Positions 50,845-59,702 of a stretch of DNA of 64,000 nucleotides are shown piece by piece. Position 1 is the first letter of the stretch, and every line of letters begins with the position of its first letter. The notes beneath the pieces are model-generated. The model made no database searches. It was not told the DNA's origin and was given only the letters and a program-made list of their open reading frames with translations. The DNA is from Nitrosopumilus sp. b3. Its GTDB lineage: Archaea; Thermoproteota; Nitrososphaeria; Nitrososphaerales; Nitrosopumilaceae. The DNA is taken from positions 389,885 to 453,884 of the forward strand of contig NZ_MU078694.1 of NCBI RefSeq assembly GCF_014078525.1. Reading direction: 5' to 3'. Made by a program: the position numbers and the translations under genes.

Positions 50845-51149
50845 GAATTTTCCCTCAAAATTTTAGATAAGAATCTACTGGTTATTTCAAAGTTTTATCT
50901 ACTTGACAAACCAAATAATTGTGCTGATGATTATTTCAACGGGTTCTCTCTGATTTTCCTCAAATTTGATGAATATTGCCGAATTATGAAGCTATTTCTT
51001 ACTAATACAACAGCATCATTTCAAAAAAATCAGTTTTGATCCAATATGCAATCTAGATCCTACGTTTAGAAAATTAACCTAAAAGTAATAATTTTTGGCC
51101 CCGATTTTTTAACAAAAACAGGATTCTAATATCATCATTGAGTCAGAGA

Positions 51150-51240
51150 CATCTCGCGGTGTTAGCTGGAAGAGCCCAATGCTCACATAAACTAGTTAAT
51201 ACATTTCAGAGTCTCCAAAGTAAAGGAGACTGACTTTTTT
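51150..51240 (+). ncRNA. Candidate small RNA or leader ending in a hairpin terminator
   Basis: This GC-richer stretch lacks a convincing frame and ends in a strong terminator. It contains GAGC-CCAAT-GCTC, a small hairpin (51170-51182 area). A weak TATA-like TCTAATATC lies at about 51125-51133, some 25 nt before a likely start. It could be an sRNA or the leader of the zinc-protein gene that starts 36 bp after the terminator, which would suggest regulated termination. I recognise no family. Confidence 0.35.
51210..51240 (+). terminator. Terminator hairpin AGTCTCC/GGAGACT with T-run
   Basis: AGTCTCC (51210-51216), an 8-nt loop and GGAGACT (51225-51231), all seven pairs perfect, then GAC and a run of about nine T. 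The strength and T-run indicate transcription on the plus strand upstream, yet no plus-strand coding gene ends before it; the gap 51040-51275 is otherwise empty. Confidence 0.6.
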
Positions 51241-51275
51241 TCCGTAGGAAATATCAAAAATCAATCAGTATTTTA

Positions 51276-51623
51276 ATGCCAACAAAGACATCAGAGAAGA
51301 TGACTAAGGTTCAATTAGCAGGTTCAGGTGGATGGGTAAATGCAGATCTGACAGATGAACAAATTACCAAATCAAAACTCGTTCCAAACATAGACAAGCA
51401 TTTTTTGGCATCACTTGAAAAACTTGACACAACAAAAATGTTAAAATATTTTTGTAAACAATGCAACTCTGAATTTGATGGTCCAACTCAGATTCAAATT
51501 GAAGAGAAACCAAATGAGGCAGTAGCAGACGGACTAACATTGATTGAAAGAGGGCAATACACATGTCACAAATGCAATTCAATCATTGGCGAATACAGAG
51601 TATTTCAGAAAAAAGAAGAATAA
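51276..51623 (+). CDS. Zinc-ribbon protein of unknown function
   Basis: 115 residues from ATG 51276. The first 60 residues are mixed (VQLAGSGGWVNADLTDEQI), and the second half is a zinc-ribbon: FCKQCNSEFDGPTQ and YTCHKCNSIIGEYRV, two CxxC pairs. Function unknown, but the ribbon at the C-terminus suggests RNA or protein binding. It follows the terminator. Confidence 0.65.
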   Translation: MPTKTSEKMTKVQLAGSGGWVNADLTDEQITKSKLVPNIDKHFLASLEKLDTTKMLKYFCKQCNSEFDGPTQIQIEEKPNEAVADGLTLIERGQYTCHKCNSIIGEYRVFQKKEE

Positions 51624-51705
51624 CCACATCATTCTAAATTTTTTCGTATTTTTTACAGCCTAAATAATGCGTATTCATTAAATAAAGCAGTTTTTTAGAA
51701 ACATC

Positions 51706-51843
51706 ATGGCAAATCAAAAATGCGTATCATGTGGAATAGGCTTCTTTTCTCCAACGGGTTCAGACAAATGTTCCAGATGCTCAGGTAAAGAATCCCAAGG
51801 ACATGAAGGTCATGATTCCTGTGGTTGTGGACACAGCCATTAA
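51706..51843 (+). CDS. Cys/His-rich mini-protein with metal-binding tail (45 residues)
   Basis: ATG 51706 to TAA 51841. A zinc-ribbon core KCVSCG...KCSRCSG precedes a striking tail GHEGHDSCGCGHSH, rich in His and Cys, resembling tails of metal-delivery proteins that bind Ni, Zn or Cu. The function is inferred from composition only. It lies between the ribbon gene and the DUF2299-like gene. Confidence 0.6.
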   Translation: MANQKCVSCGIGFFSPTGSDKCSRCSGKESQGHEGHDSCGCGHSH

Positions 51844-51892
51844 TTCCTTTTTTCTATTACACGCATATATTGCACATTAGTGAATTTCATTC

Positions 51893-52402
51893 ATGGTAAA
51901 AACTTCTGAAGAAATGAAAAGACTAGTAGAAGATTATATCAAAATTACCAATATCAAATACGAAGATCAAACAGAAAAAGTTAGAGAGAAAAGCAAGGTT
52001 GTAGAATGGCAATTCCACATAGGAGCAAATGTGATTGTCAGCAAAAACACCAACAGAGATGATAGAATTCAAGTAAATGTAAACATGAGGTTTCCTCCAG
52101 AAGATGCAAAGCTGTTAGTTTTGAAAAACCCATCATTTTCAAAAGCAATAATGGAGATTAGTGAAATTTGCACAACATGTGGCGTAGGACATCAATGGAT
52201 GAAAGACAAAGAGGACATCATAGGATTAGCAATTTTTTCACATGTAGATGAACAGGTTTTAGATAGAATTTCGTTTCACAGTACCTGGGACAATGTTGCC
52301 AGAGTCTCAGGACATGCACAAAAAATACTACGTGCAAATTTTAGTGGTTTTCCAACACCAAACACTACTGATGACACAATAGACAAATCAATGTATGGCT
52401 AA
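51893..52402 (+). CDS. DUF2299-like protein
   Basis: 169 residues with an alpha/beta layout: helix MVKTSEEMKRLVEDYIKI, strands VVEWQFHIGANVIVSK and IQVNVNMRFPPEDAKLL, Cys pair TTCGVGHQW, and helix QVLDRISFHSTW. The overall shape recalls small archaeal DUF2299 proteins; this is a tentative family call. No catalytic motif can be read. Convergent with the small ribbon protein by 4 bp. Confidence 0.5.
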   Translation: MVKTSEEMKRLVEDYIKITNIKYEDQTEKVREKSKVVEWQFHIGANVIVSKNTNRDDRIQVNVNMRFPPEDAKLLVLKNPSFSKAIMEISEICTTCGVGHQWMKDKEDIIGLAIFSHVDEQVLDRISFHSTWDNVARVSGHAQKILRANFSGFPTPNTTDDTIDKSMYG

Positions 52403-52406
52403 AACC

Positions 52407-52598
52407 CTACTGTTTTTTTAAAATCTCACATTTAGGACATTTGAATCCATTTGTCTTATCACCACAGGATTCACAATGGAGGTTTATTTTGACATAATCA
52501 TACTTTGATGTTTCAGTATATTTTCTCGACAGTACTATGAATAAAACAATCCCAAGTGCGATACCAATCCATAATAAAACCATCAGAGATAATGTCAA
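52407..52598 (-). CDS. Membrane mini-protein with C-terminal zinc ribbon
   Basis: 63 residues: one membrane helix at about residues 5-24 (SLMVLLWIGIALGIVLFIVL), basic stretch, then CESCGDKTNGFKCPKCEI, a zinc ribbon at the cytosolic end. The plan is the same as the protein at 27268. Function unknown. Confidence 0.6.
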   Translation of the reverse strand: MTLSLMVLLWIGIALGIVLFIVLSRKYTETSKYDYVKINLHCESCGDKTNGFKCPKCEILKKQ

Positions 52599-52762
52599 GT
52601 AATTTGAATTAAGTCAGAATGTTTTCAGAATGGACAAACAAATTTTGAGAAAATTAAAAAGTTCTTTTCAACATAAAGTGTAAAAAAGAATTTTTTTGCT
52701 TTATTGAGAAAACAGAGTATTATCTTACCAACGATAAAATAGTTAGTAATAAGCAGATTATC

Positions 52763-53374
52763 ATGAAAGAAATTTCGATAGAATCACTACTAAAAAGTAT
52801 GAATCAAGAGAACAATTATGAAGATGATTTATGGAAAACATGTCTTGATGAGAAAGGAAAAAGGTACAGAAGAAAAGAAATTACAAGCTCATTAAGAAAA
52901 TTAGAAAGACTAGGATTCATTAAAAGAACCAAAATTTCATCCACAGACATTCATTATAATAAATTGTCATATTCAAATTCTGATGATTTTGTGGGATTTG
53001 TTAATGATTTTATGTTTACCAATGAATCCAAAATTAAAGAGGTTTTAAAAAAATTAGAATATAAAAAAATATTTGTAGACATCTCAAAGGATCTAAATTC
53101 CTTCAAGGTTGCACCACAAAGCAAAGAAAATTTTGACAAATTACTGGGTGCATTCTCAAATTTAGCAGAGCTTGGATCAGCAGTACAATTAGTTTCCAAA
53201 ACAAGTAAAGATGAGAGTCTAAAAAGAAACTTGAAAAAATGCCATTCAGAAATTATGGAAACACTTGATCAAACAAAGGAGCAGATCATCAAAGAGCGAA
53301 AATCAAACGAGATGATTGTTCTTCAGAGACGCTTTGCAGGAAGAGTCCCAAAGTCAGGGTTTCTCAAACTTTGA
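52763..53374 (+). CDS. Winged-helix regulator-like protein
   Basis: 203 residues. The N-terminal region has a winged-helix pattern (RKEITSSLRKLERLGFIKRTKISSTDIHYNKL), a middle mixed region, and C-terminal long helix (CHSEIMETLDQTKEQIIKERKS). It is similar in plan to the gene at 17205 and to other tandem-wHTH regulators. Ligand or target unknown. Confidence 0.55.
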   Translation: MKEISIESLLKSMNQENNYEDDLWKTCLDEKGKRYRRKEITSSLRKLERLGFIKRTKISSTDIHYNKLSYSNSDDFVGFVNDFMFTNESKIKEVLKKLEYKKIFVDISKDLNSFKVAPQSKENFDKLLGAFSNLAELGSAVQLVSKTSKDESLKRNLKKCHSEIMETLDQTKEQIIKERKSNEMIVLQRRFAGRVPKSGFLKL

Positions 53375-53477
53375 AGTTTGGGATCAGTAGGGGTTTAGAT
53401 CTCAAAAGCAGGATTATTGAGAAAAATCTTGATGGGCAATATACAAAATTTTTATACTAGTTTTATTTTGCAGCATT

Positions 53478-53561
53478 ATGAAATGTCAATGCACCAATGA
53501 TTCATTGTGTATGTTTCACTATTCTGTAAAAAATCCAGATTCAATTAAACCAAAAAACTGA
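53478..53561 (+). CDS. Possible 27-residue Cys-rich peptide
   Basis: ATG 53478 to TGA 53559, MKCQCTNDSLCMFHY onward: three Cys and a His in the first 15 residues. It sits alone in the 53375-53689 gap. Weak support, but similar in kind to the other Cys-rich mini-proteins here. Confidence 0.32.
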   Translation: MKCQCTNDSLCMFHYSVKNPDSIKPKN

Positions 53562-53689
53562 GTTCCATGCATTTTAGGATGCTAAAGAATTCTTTTTTAT
53601 CATTATTAATTTTCAAAAAAAATGGTATCAAAAATAGAAGGCCAAACCTGAATGTGTTTTTCTAGGAATAAAATATGATGAATTTCTTT

Positions 53690-55831
53690 CTATAATGGTT
53701 GCAAAATGATTGAATGCCATCCAGTAGAGAAGCCCTCATATCCAGCAGATTTAGAATGAGCCAGTATTGCTTCAGAATCATCAATTGGGATTATTTTAAA
53801 GCATTTTTTCTTATCAAATGAGGATTCTAAGTAATTCTCAAAAGCAAAGTTTTTCTGAATAGTATTTTCAGATAATTTTTTTCTATCAGAATCCAGTATT
53901 AGTAATTTAGTTGAATTTAATTCATTTTCACGAAGAGGGGTCTGATCAAAAATAGTTTTTATGAATCGCTCCCAATCAAATACAATTCCAAGAATTCCTA
54001 TTACCTCATTTGATTTTTTTCCATCCCTATGAATTTTTGAAGAAAACATTAGTTTAGTCGCGGTGTCAGATTCTGAAGTTTTGTGAATGATGTCAAAACC
54101 ATATTCCTGCTCAGAATTTTTTAACATATTTTTAAACCAGGGTGAATCCTTGACAGTTTTTTCTGTATTTTCAGAAGATCCATTTGAGATTATATTTCCA
54201 TTCATATCACACACAACGATATCTTGATAGACAGTATAAAATTTCAATATTGTACCTAGTCTCAAATTTAAGAAATCAATGTTCTCGTCTGTTTTCTCAG
54301 TTAATGCTTTTACAATACTGCATTCAGTTGACCACCACTGAACATCTGCTGTCCTTTCATATAATGCCCTATCAACTAAATCAATATTTGTAAATGACAG
54401 ATTAGTTAATCTTGCACCTCTGATTTCTTTAGAATTTGAAGTGATAAATGAATAAAGTTCGGAGAGTTTTTTCTGTGTATTTGAATCCATATTAGAAGTA
54501 ATATCAGATGTTGTTTTAGAAAGATCAGCCATAAATTTCGATATCACACTAAAACCTCTCCCGGCATCTCCAACCTTAGCAGATTCAATAGCAGCATTAA
54601 GGGACAATATGTGAGTATCATCGTTAATTTTTTCAATTTCAAATATTGCCTTTTTTGTTTCATCTGAGAGATTTGAAATTAATTCAACTACAGATTCGAG
54701 TGATTCATTATTACTATTAGAGAAATCATGAATTTGAGAATCATCATCCATGTCCTGAATGATTAGTGAATGCCATTTTTCAGATTTGTATCCTTCAAAA
54801 CCAGGGGATAATGCATGGCATACTAATTTTTTATGAAAGTTTTTCTCAATAATTGCAAATCTTTTCTCTTTTTTGAATAGTTCATCTCTTCCAGAAAACT
54901 GCATGTTTTGTTCAAGAATACGTTCTTTAGTATCAGATATCACATTCCCGTCATCATCACAGATCAGAACTCTTGTTTTGTCAATCTCATCAGGAAGTAA
55001 TGGGGTGTCGTTCATTATTCGTTGAGCAAAATCCTTCCATTTGAAAATGGCTCCGAGTACGCCAATTACCCGTTTCTCAGGATCTCCGGATTCATGAAGT
55101 TTACAAGAAAAAACCATTGTAAAATCATCATTAATTGCAGGTGACTTGTGAACTGTATCAGAGCCATACTCTTCCCCATTTTTAGTATTCATTGCAGATG
55201 TAAACCATGGTTTATCAGAGAAATTTCTACCAGTAAGACGAAATTGATCATCTCCTGATACAATGCAAAACCCGTTTACATCACACAAAATTAGATCATG
55301 GTAAACTGTGTATGATTTTAAAATTACGCCAAGTCTATGTTTTGCATCAGCAATAGTAGAATCATTCCTTTCAATTAAAGATTTTATCAAAATATCATCA
55401 GTCGCCCACCAACGAATATCTGCTGCACGTTCAAACAAGTTTCTGTCAACTAGTCGGATATTAGTTAAAGCAAAATTTGCCAGTCTGTTTCCCTGTATGC
55501 TGATAGACTTTGTTTTTATTACTTGTGAAATATTTTCAATTTCTTGAATTGTTTCTTGTTCCATTTTGTTAATTACATCATCAGTTTTTCTACTCAAATC
55601 ATCAATTGATTCGGAGACTACCAAAAAATTTCTTCCAGCATCACCAGCACGATTTGCCTCGATTTTTGCAGTGGTAGATAGCATACTAGTTTGCCTAGTG
55701 ATTTCTTTAGTAGATTTCAGGGCTCGGTTTATCTCATTTCCAATATCAGATGTCTGATCCACCACTTGCTTGAAAAAATTATCTTTTTTCTCTTTAATTT
55801 CATCTGTGGGGATTGTTTGAGATGTGCTCAT
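53690..55831 (-). CDS. Cytosolic tandem chemoreceptor-tip/Cache protein
   Basis: 713 residues and no membrane helix or signal peptide. Two repeated units: residues 40-90 (KIEANRAGDAGRNFLVV) and 400-445 (LNAAIESAKVGDAGRGFSVI) match the hairpin tip of MCP signalling domains (consensus LNAAIEAARAGE-GRGF); each is followed by a Cache-like domain (about 105-358 and 460-713) with VDR-x-LYER-x-AD-x-WW and C-D-x-N-G blocks. Cache domains normally sit outside the membrane and sense ligands; here they are cytosolic. The duplicated order tip-Cache-tip-Cache is unusual. No che gene or archaellum gene is nearby. Confidence 0.7.
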   Translation of the reverse strand: MSTSQTIPTDEIKEKKDNFFKQVVDQTSDIGNEINRALKSTKEITRQTSMLSTTAKIEANRAGDAGRNFLVVSESIDDLSRKTDDVINKMEQETIQEIENISQVIKTKSISIQGNRLANFALTNIRLVDRNLFERAADIRWWATDDILIKSLIERNDSTIADAKHRLGVILKSYTVYHDLILCDVNGFCIVSGDDQFRLTGRNFSDKPWFTSAMNTKNGEEYGSDTVHKSPAINDDFTMVFSCKLHESGDPEKRVIGVLGAIFKWKDFAQRIMNDTPLLPDEIDKTRVLICDDDGNVISDTKERILEQNMQFSGRDELFKKEKRFAIIEKNFHKKLVCHALSPGFEGYKSEKWHSLIIQDMDDDSQIHDFSNSNNESLESVVELISNLSDETKKAIFEIEKINDDTHILSLNAAIESAKVGDAGRGFSVISKFMADLSKTTSDITSNMDSNTQKKLSELYSFITSNSKEIRGARLTNLSFTNIDLVDRALYERTADVQWWSTECSIVKALTEKTDENIDFLNLRLGTILKFYTVYQDIVVCDMNGNIISNGSSENTEKTVKDSPWFKNMLKNSEQEYGFDIIHKTSESDTATKLMFSSKIHRDGKKSNEVIGILGIVFDWERFIKTIFDQTPLRENELNSTKLLILDSDRKKLSENTIQKNFAFENYLESSFDKKKCFKIIPIDDSEAILAHSKSAGYEGFSTGWHSIILQPL

Positions 55832-55984
55832 AATGAGATGATATTATCGAATGAACATAATTACAAGTTTAACCAATATGAACAAACATTGCATAAGATT
55901 CAAAAAAATTCCAATAGTTAGGACAAAAATTAAGAAAATATATGAAATTACAAAAAAATTAGAAACATATGATTTTTTGAGAGG

Positions 55985-56452
55985 CTAGCTGCTAAATAAT
56001 GATGTAGAGTCAACATCAGAGCCAATTGAGAGGTCAGAATATTTCTCAGGATTCAGAGAATAGCAGACTTGGGGTTCAAATTGAACAACATGGGATTTTT
56101 TTTCGGACAATGATTTAGCCTTTGGAGAGGAGTTTTCTTTTGTGATTTTCTGAATTATTGAGTTTTTGATTTCTGATTTTGTAGGTTCATCAGTGATGTA
56201 AGAAGCTGTTCCTTTGAACTGATATCCTTCCAAATCGCTTTTGTTAAAAACGGAGATTGTCACATATGGATTTACTTGAATATTCTTGAATGATTTGTGT
56301 TCAAAAAAATCTAGCCAATATATTGCATCTTCTTCTACTTTGAAGAAAATTCTCGGAGACATATTTACAAATTTAGTTCCTCCAATAGTCCCGACTACAA
56401 AAATACCTTGATTATCAATAAATTCTCTGATAGAATCAGGGATTTTTACCAT
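55985..56452 (-). CDS. Pyridoxamine 5'-phosphate oxidase-like flavoprotein
   Basis: 155 residues. A split-barrel FMN-binding fold is suggested by IDNQGIFVVGTIGGTKFVNMSPRIFFKVEED, YWLDFFEHKSFKNIQVNPYVTISVFNK and YQFKGTASYIT. Relatives oxidise pyridoxamine phosphate or reduce F420/haem-like substrates. There is no clear PdxH signature, so a general flavin or F420 reductase role is equally possible. Starts ATG 56452. Confidence 0.75.
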   Translation of the reverse strand: MVKIPDSIREFIDNQGIFVVGTIGGTKFVNMSPRIFFKVEEDAIYWLDFFEHKSFKNIQVNPYVTISVFNKSDLEGYQFKGTASYITDEPTKSEIKNSIIQKITKENSSPKAKSLSEKKSHVVQFEPQVCYSLNPEKYSDLSIGSDVDSTSLFSS

Positions 56453-56544
56453 GATAAAATTTAAATCTTTATTGTATTAAAGACAGCGGCAATTCCAATG
56501 AATAAAAACAGATCCGTTATATTTGTAAAAGGAGTAATCATTAC

Positions 56545-56649
56545 ATGAGCATACATTGTGAATGCGGTATTTGTGGACATGGTGCAGAAAAAGAATGTAT
56601 AACCAAAGGATGTCAGTGCTGTACAAACTTCCACATACGTTCAGGATAA
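56545..56649 (+). CDS. Cys-rich mini-protein (34 residues)
   Basis: ATG 56545 to TAA 56647, with a GGAG ribosome-binding site 12 nt before the start. Sequence MSIHCECGICGHGAEKECI...CQCCTNFH: eight Cys and three His in 34 residues, likely binding two metal ions. It shares the CGxCGHx(n)C...CxC pattern with the protein at 32176. Otherwise 56453-56780 holds nothing I can name. Confidence 0.55.
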   Translation: MSIHCECGICGHGAEKECITKGCQCCTNFHIRSG

Positions 56650-56780
56650 AACTTTGTTAAATTTTTGGAAAAGTAATTAGAGATTTTATTCACGAAAATA
56701 AATTAATCTTAATTTAGAATATTTCATGAATGTCAAAAATGAGATTCAAACTAACATACTTTAATTTATGACATCAAGTT

Positions 56781-57503
56781 ATGATTTACATGAGTTCAAA
56801 GGATGAGAAATTTCTAATCATAGCTTTTCCTAGTGTGGGGTTGGTAGGAGCGTTTGCTATATCATACCTTACAGCTCAATTAGAAATGAAAGACATTGGC
56901 GAATTAGAAATTTCAGAGATATCGCCATCGTATGTAATTGAGAAGGGAGAAGCCTATGGACCTGTCAGGATATATAATAAGGATAATATTTATGCAATTT
57001 TAGCAGGAATTCCCATAAATCTTCTCTCCACATATGAGTTAATTAAAAAATCATTAGATTTTGCAAAAAGCAACAACATTACCAAAATAATCATTCCAAG
57101 AGGACTAGAAGTGGATAAAAATTTTATAGGAAGTCCTGTCACATATGGACTTGCAGTCAACAAGAATTCAAAATCACTGCTAGAGGAATTTGGTTTGTCA
57201 CCTGTTTCAGGAGCTACAGTATTTGGCCCTGACGCAAGTGTAATTTCTGCGTTAAAAAAATCAGATGTGCCGGGAATTATTTTGTACACTACCTGCCGAA
57301 TGATGATGCCCGATGATGATGCAATCATAAAATCAATTAAGACGTTATCAGACATCATCAAAGTCAAGGTTGATACTGAAAAGTTCGAGGAACGCCTGGA
57401 GAAAATCAACAAGGCGAATCAGAAAATGATAGAAGATACTAAAAAATATTATGAGAACATGCCTGGAAGATCTGCTGCTATGCCAACACCAGGAATTGGT
57501 TAA
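56781..57503 (+). CDS. PAC2-family protein
   Basis: 240 residues (or 237 from ATG 56790). LIIAFPSVGLVGAFAISYL and ISPSYVIEKGEAYGPVRIY are the PAC2 opening; IIIPRGLEVDK and GIILYTTCRMMMPDDDA follow. Second PAC2 gene of the window (other: 19884). Its C-terminus (AMPTPGIG) lacks the HbYX tail of proteasome activators. Function as assembly chaperone or other factor is open. Archaea of this group often encode several PAC2 proteins. Confidence 0.8.
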   Translation: MIYMSSKDEKFLIIAFPSVGLVGAFAISYLTAQLEMKDIGELEISEISPSYVIEKGEAYGPVRIYNKDNIYAILAGIPINLLSTYELIKKSLDFAKSNNITKIIIPRGLEVDKNFIGSPVTYGLAVNKNSKSLLEEFGLSPVSGATVFGPDASVISALKKSDVPGIILYTTCRMMMPDDDAIIKSIKTLSDIIKVKVDTEKFEERLEKINKANQKMIEDTKKYYENMPGRSAAMPTPGIG

Positions 57504-57541
57504 GCATTAGAAAAAAACAAATTTCCAACAAATTTTCCAAC

Positions 57542-58357
57542 CTAGCCCATAAACTCTATTCTATCGGATTCCAAAATCATGCAAATGTCCCAAGGGGTGA
57601 TTACTTGGTCTCGAAAAATTACATAGGGATGAGGCATAACATACATCATCTTTGATATTTCTGTCAAATTCAAATCTTTTGAAACTTTTACAGTTTCTTC
57701 GAGTTTGAATGATTCTTCAAATTTTCTTTCTAAAAATTTTACATCTCTAAAAAAATCAAAATCCTTTGCAATGCTTTCAATTAATAGACGATCACTAATG
57801 AAGTAATTCGTATCTTTTAACAATAATTTTCGAGTGTTATTTTTTAGCATTAATTCAATGATTTCTTTAATTGAGTTGTCTTTTTCAAAGGAAACTACGT
57901 TTTTTGTTGGAAATTCAGATATAGTAAAATCTGAAACACAGTTTGCACCAATTTCTAAGAGTTTCCTTCCAGATATTGCAGAATAGCCCCCCAAATGATT
58001 TGGAATTATAGAGAATGCGCGTCGAGTACTCTTCCAAGTAGTGAGAAGTTCACCAAGTGTAGATGCCTCAGATAAAATTACCAAATCCTTATCAAAAATT
58101 TCTTCAACAGTAGTATTATCAAAGAAATTCGAAGTTGGATTTTTATAGATATTTTCAATTATTTCTTTTCCCCCTATTACTCCAATTGGTACTTCATCGC
58201 CTTCGGTAACTACGAGAGAGTCAGTAAAGGATTCCAAATAATGGATAAGCATGCCTGTTGCCACCCACATTTTATTTTCTTTTCTAATGCTAACAGCAGG
58301 AGTAGATGTAAATGTTAAAGGAAGAAGTTCTTGCAGGGTTTTACTAGTGATACTCAA
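57542..58357 (-). CDS. CBS-domain protein
   Basis: 271 residues with two CBS-like halves: VVTEGDEVPIGVIGGKEIIENI and LLLKDTNYFISDRLLIESIA belong to CBS motifs that bind adenosyl ligands (AMP, ATP, SAM). The N-terminal portion (PLTFTSTPAVSIRKENK) also fits. No linked catalytic domain, so it acts as a regulator of another protein. It is convergent with the PAC2 gene. Ligand not predictable. Confidence 0.68.
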   Translation of the reverse strand: MSITSKTLQELLPLTFTSTPAVSIRKENKMWVATGMLIHYLESFTDSLVVTEGDEVPIGVIGGKEIIENIYKNPTSNFFDNTTVEEIFDKDLVILSEASTLGELLTTWKSTRRAFSIIPNHLGGYSAISGRKLLEIGANCVSDFTISEFPTKNVVSFEKDNSIKEIIELMLKNNTRKLLLKDTNYFISDRLLIESIAKDFDFFRDVKFLERKFEESFKLEETVKVSKDLNLTEISKMMYVMPHPYVIFRDQVITPWDICMILESDRIEFMG

Positions 58358-58547
58358 GTATAATCATTATTTTAAAGCGAGTTAAATATTTAGACAAACA
58401 TATGATTCTCAAAAATGGAATTGAGTTTATTCAAATTCACTCAGCAATCTAGAGAGTAATGTGAAAACAGAGCAAACCAGAGAACAAACATAATTCAGCA
58501 TAGACATATCATATTATACAGTGAAATTCAGAGTTCAAACCAGCAGA

Positions 58548-59702
58548 ATGGTATCAAAGAAGGATGCAATTTCATTTCATAAAAAACTAAACGGAAAGAT
58601 ATTCATCGAAAGTAAAATCCCAAAGATAACAAATGAAAATCTCCAGTTAATCTATACTCCAGGTGTTGCAGAAGTATGCACTGAAATTTTCAAACATCCA
58701 AAATCAAAATACGAGTTAACAAGCAAAGCAAACAATGTTGCCATAATTACTGATGGTACAAGAATTTTAGGGCTTGGAGACATTGGCCCTGATGCGGCAT
58801 TGCCTGTAATGGAAGGAAAATCAGTACTATATAGAAAATATGGAAAAATTAACGCATTTCCAATATGTCTTGCAACAAAAGAAAAAGAAAAAATTATTGA
58901 AACAATATTGGCAATAGAGCCAGTATTCGGAGCAATTAATCTTGAAGATATTGAATCGCCCAAAGTATTAGACATATCAAAAGAGATAGCAAAAAAATTA
59001 GCCATACCAGTTTTTCACGATGATAGACATGGAACTGCAGTTGTAACATTAGCAGGGCTTTTAAATTCATTAAAGATTGTTGAGAAAAAAATATCAAAGA
59101 TCAAAGTAGTAATTGCAGGAGCAGGTTCAGCAGGATACTGCATTGCAAAATTGCTTCATTATTCTGGATGCCAAAATATCATAATACTTGACTCTAAAGG
59201 TGCAATCTACAAGAACAGAAAAATAAACATGGATGAATACAAGAAAGAATTAACCAAATTTACAAATAAAAACGAAAAAGGACAATTATCAGAGACAATA
59301 AAAAATGCAGATGTGTTCATCGGAGTATCAGGAATTAAAAACCTTCTAAAACCTGAAATGATCAAAGAGATGAATCAAAATGCCATAGTGTTTGCTCTTA
59401 CTAATCCTCACCCAGAGATTGATCCGGTTGTCGCAAAAAAGTCAGGTGCAAGAATTATTGCAACGGGAAGTTTCAGATATGAAAACAAAATAAACAACGC
59501 CATTGTATTTCCGTATTTGATGAGAGCCATTCTAGATTTGAAAATAAAGAAAATTACTCTAAAGATATTGCATGCCACCGCTTTTGCCATCGCAGGAACA
59601 ATTCCAGAGAGAAAACTCTCAGAAAAATTTATCATCCCATCAATAGATGAAAAAACACTTCAAAAATGCATCACCAAGACTTTAGAAAAAATTAAACAAT
59701 AA
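58548..59702 (+). CDS. Malic enzyme (NAD(P)-dependent, decarboxylating)
   Basis: 384 residues when started at ATG 58548; GTG 58521 would add nine. Motifs: YTPGVAEVC (malic site), DIGPDAALPVMEGKSVLYRKY, the metal and pyruvate loop, and nucleotide-binding VVIAGAGSAGYCIAKLL; C-terminal IFALTNPHPEIDPV-like AIVFALTNPHPEIDPV. It interconverts malate and pyruvate plus CO2 with NAD(P)H, feeding biosynthesis. Short form without the phosphotransacetylase domain. TATA-like ATATTAT lies about 30 nt before the ATG, agreeing with that start. Confidence 0.87.
   Translation: MVSKKDAISFHKKLNGKIFIESKIPKITNENLQLIYTPGVAEVCTEIFKHPKSKYELTSKANNVAIITDGTRILGLGDIGPDAALPVMEGKSVLYRKYGKINAFPICLATKEKEKIIETILAIEPVFGAINLEDIESPKVLDISKEIAKKLAIPVFHDDRHGTAVVTLAGLLNSLKIVEKKISKIKVVIAGAGSAGYCIAKLLHYSGCQNIIILDSKGAIYKNRKINMDEYKKELTKFTNKNEKGQLSETIKNADVFIGVSGIKNLLKPEMIKEMNQNAIVFALTNPHPEIDPVVAKKSGARIIATGSFRYENKINNAIVFPYLMRAILDLKIKKITLKILHATAFAIAGTIPERKLSEKFIIPSIDEKTLQKCITKTLEKIKQ

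Noticed and set aside
50797..51039. 80-codon plus-strand frame
   Set aside because: It overlaps the start of trmI on the other strand and has a random, Phe/Tyr/Ile-rich composition without a motif.
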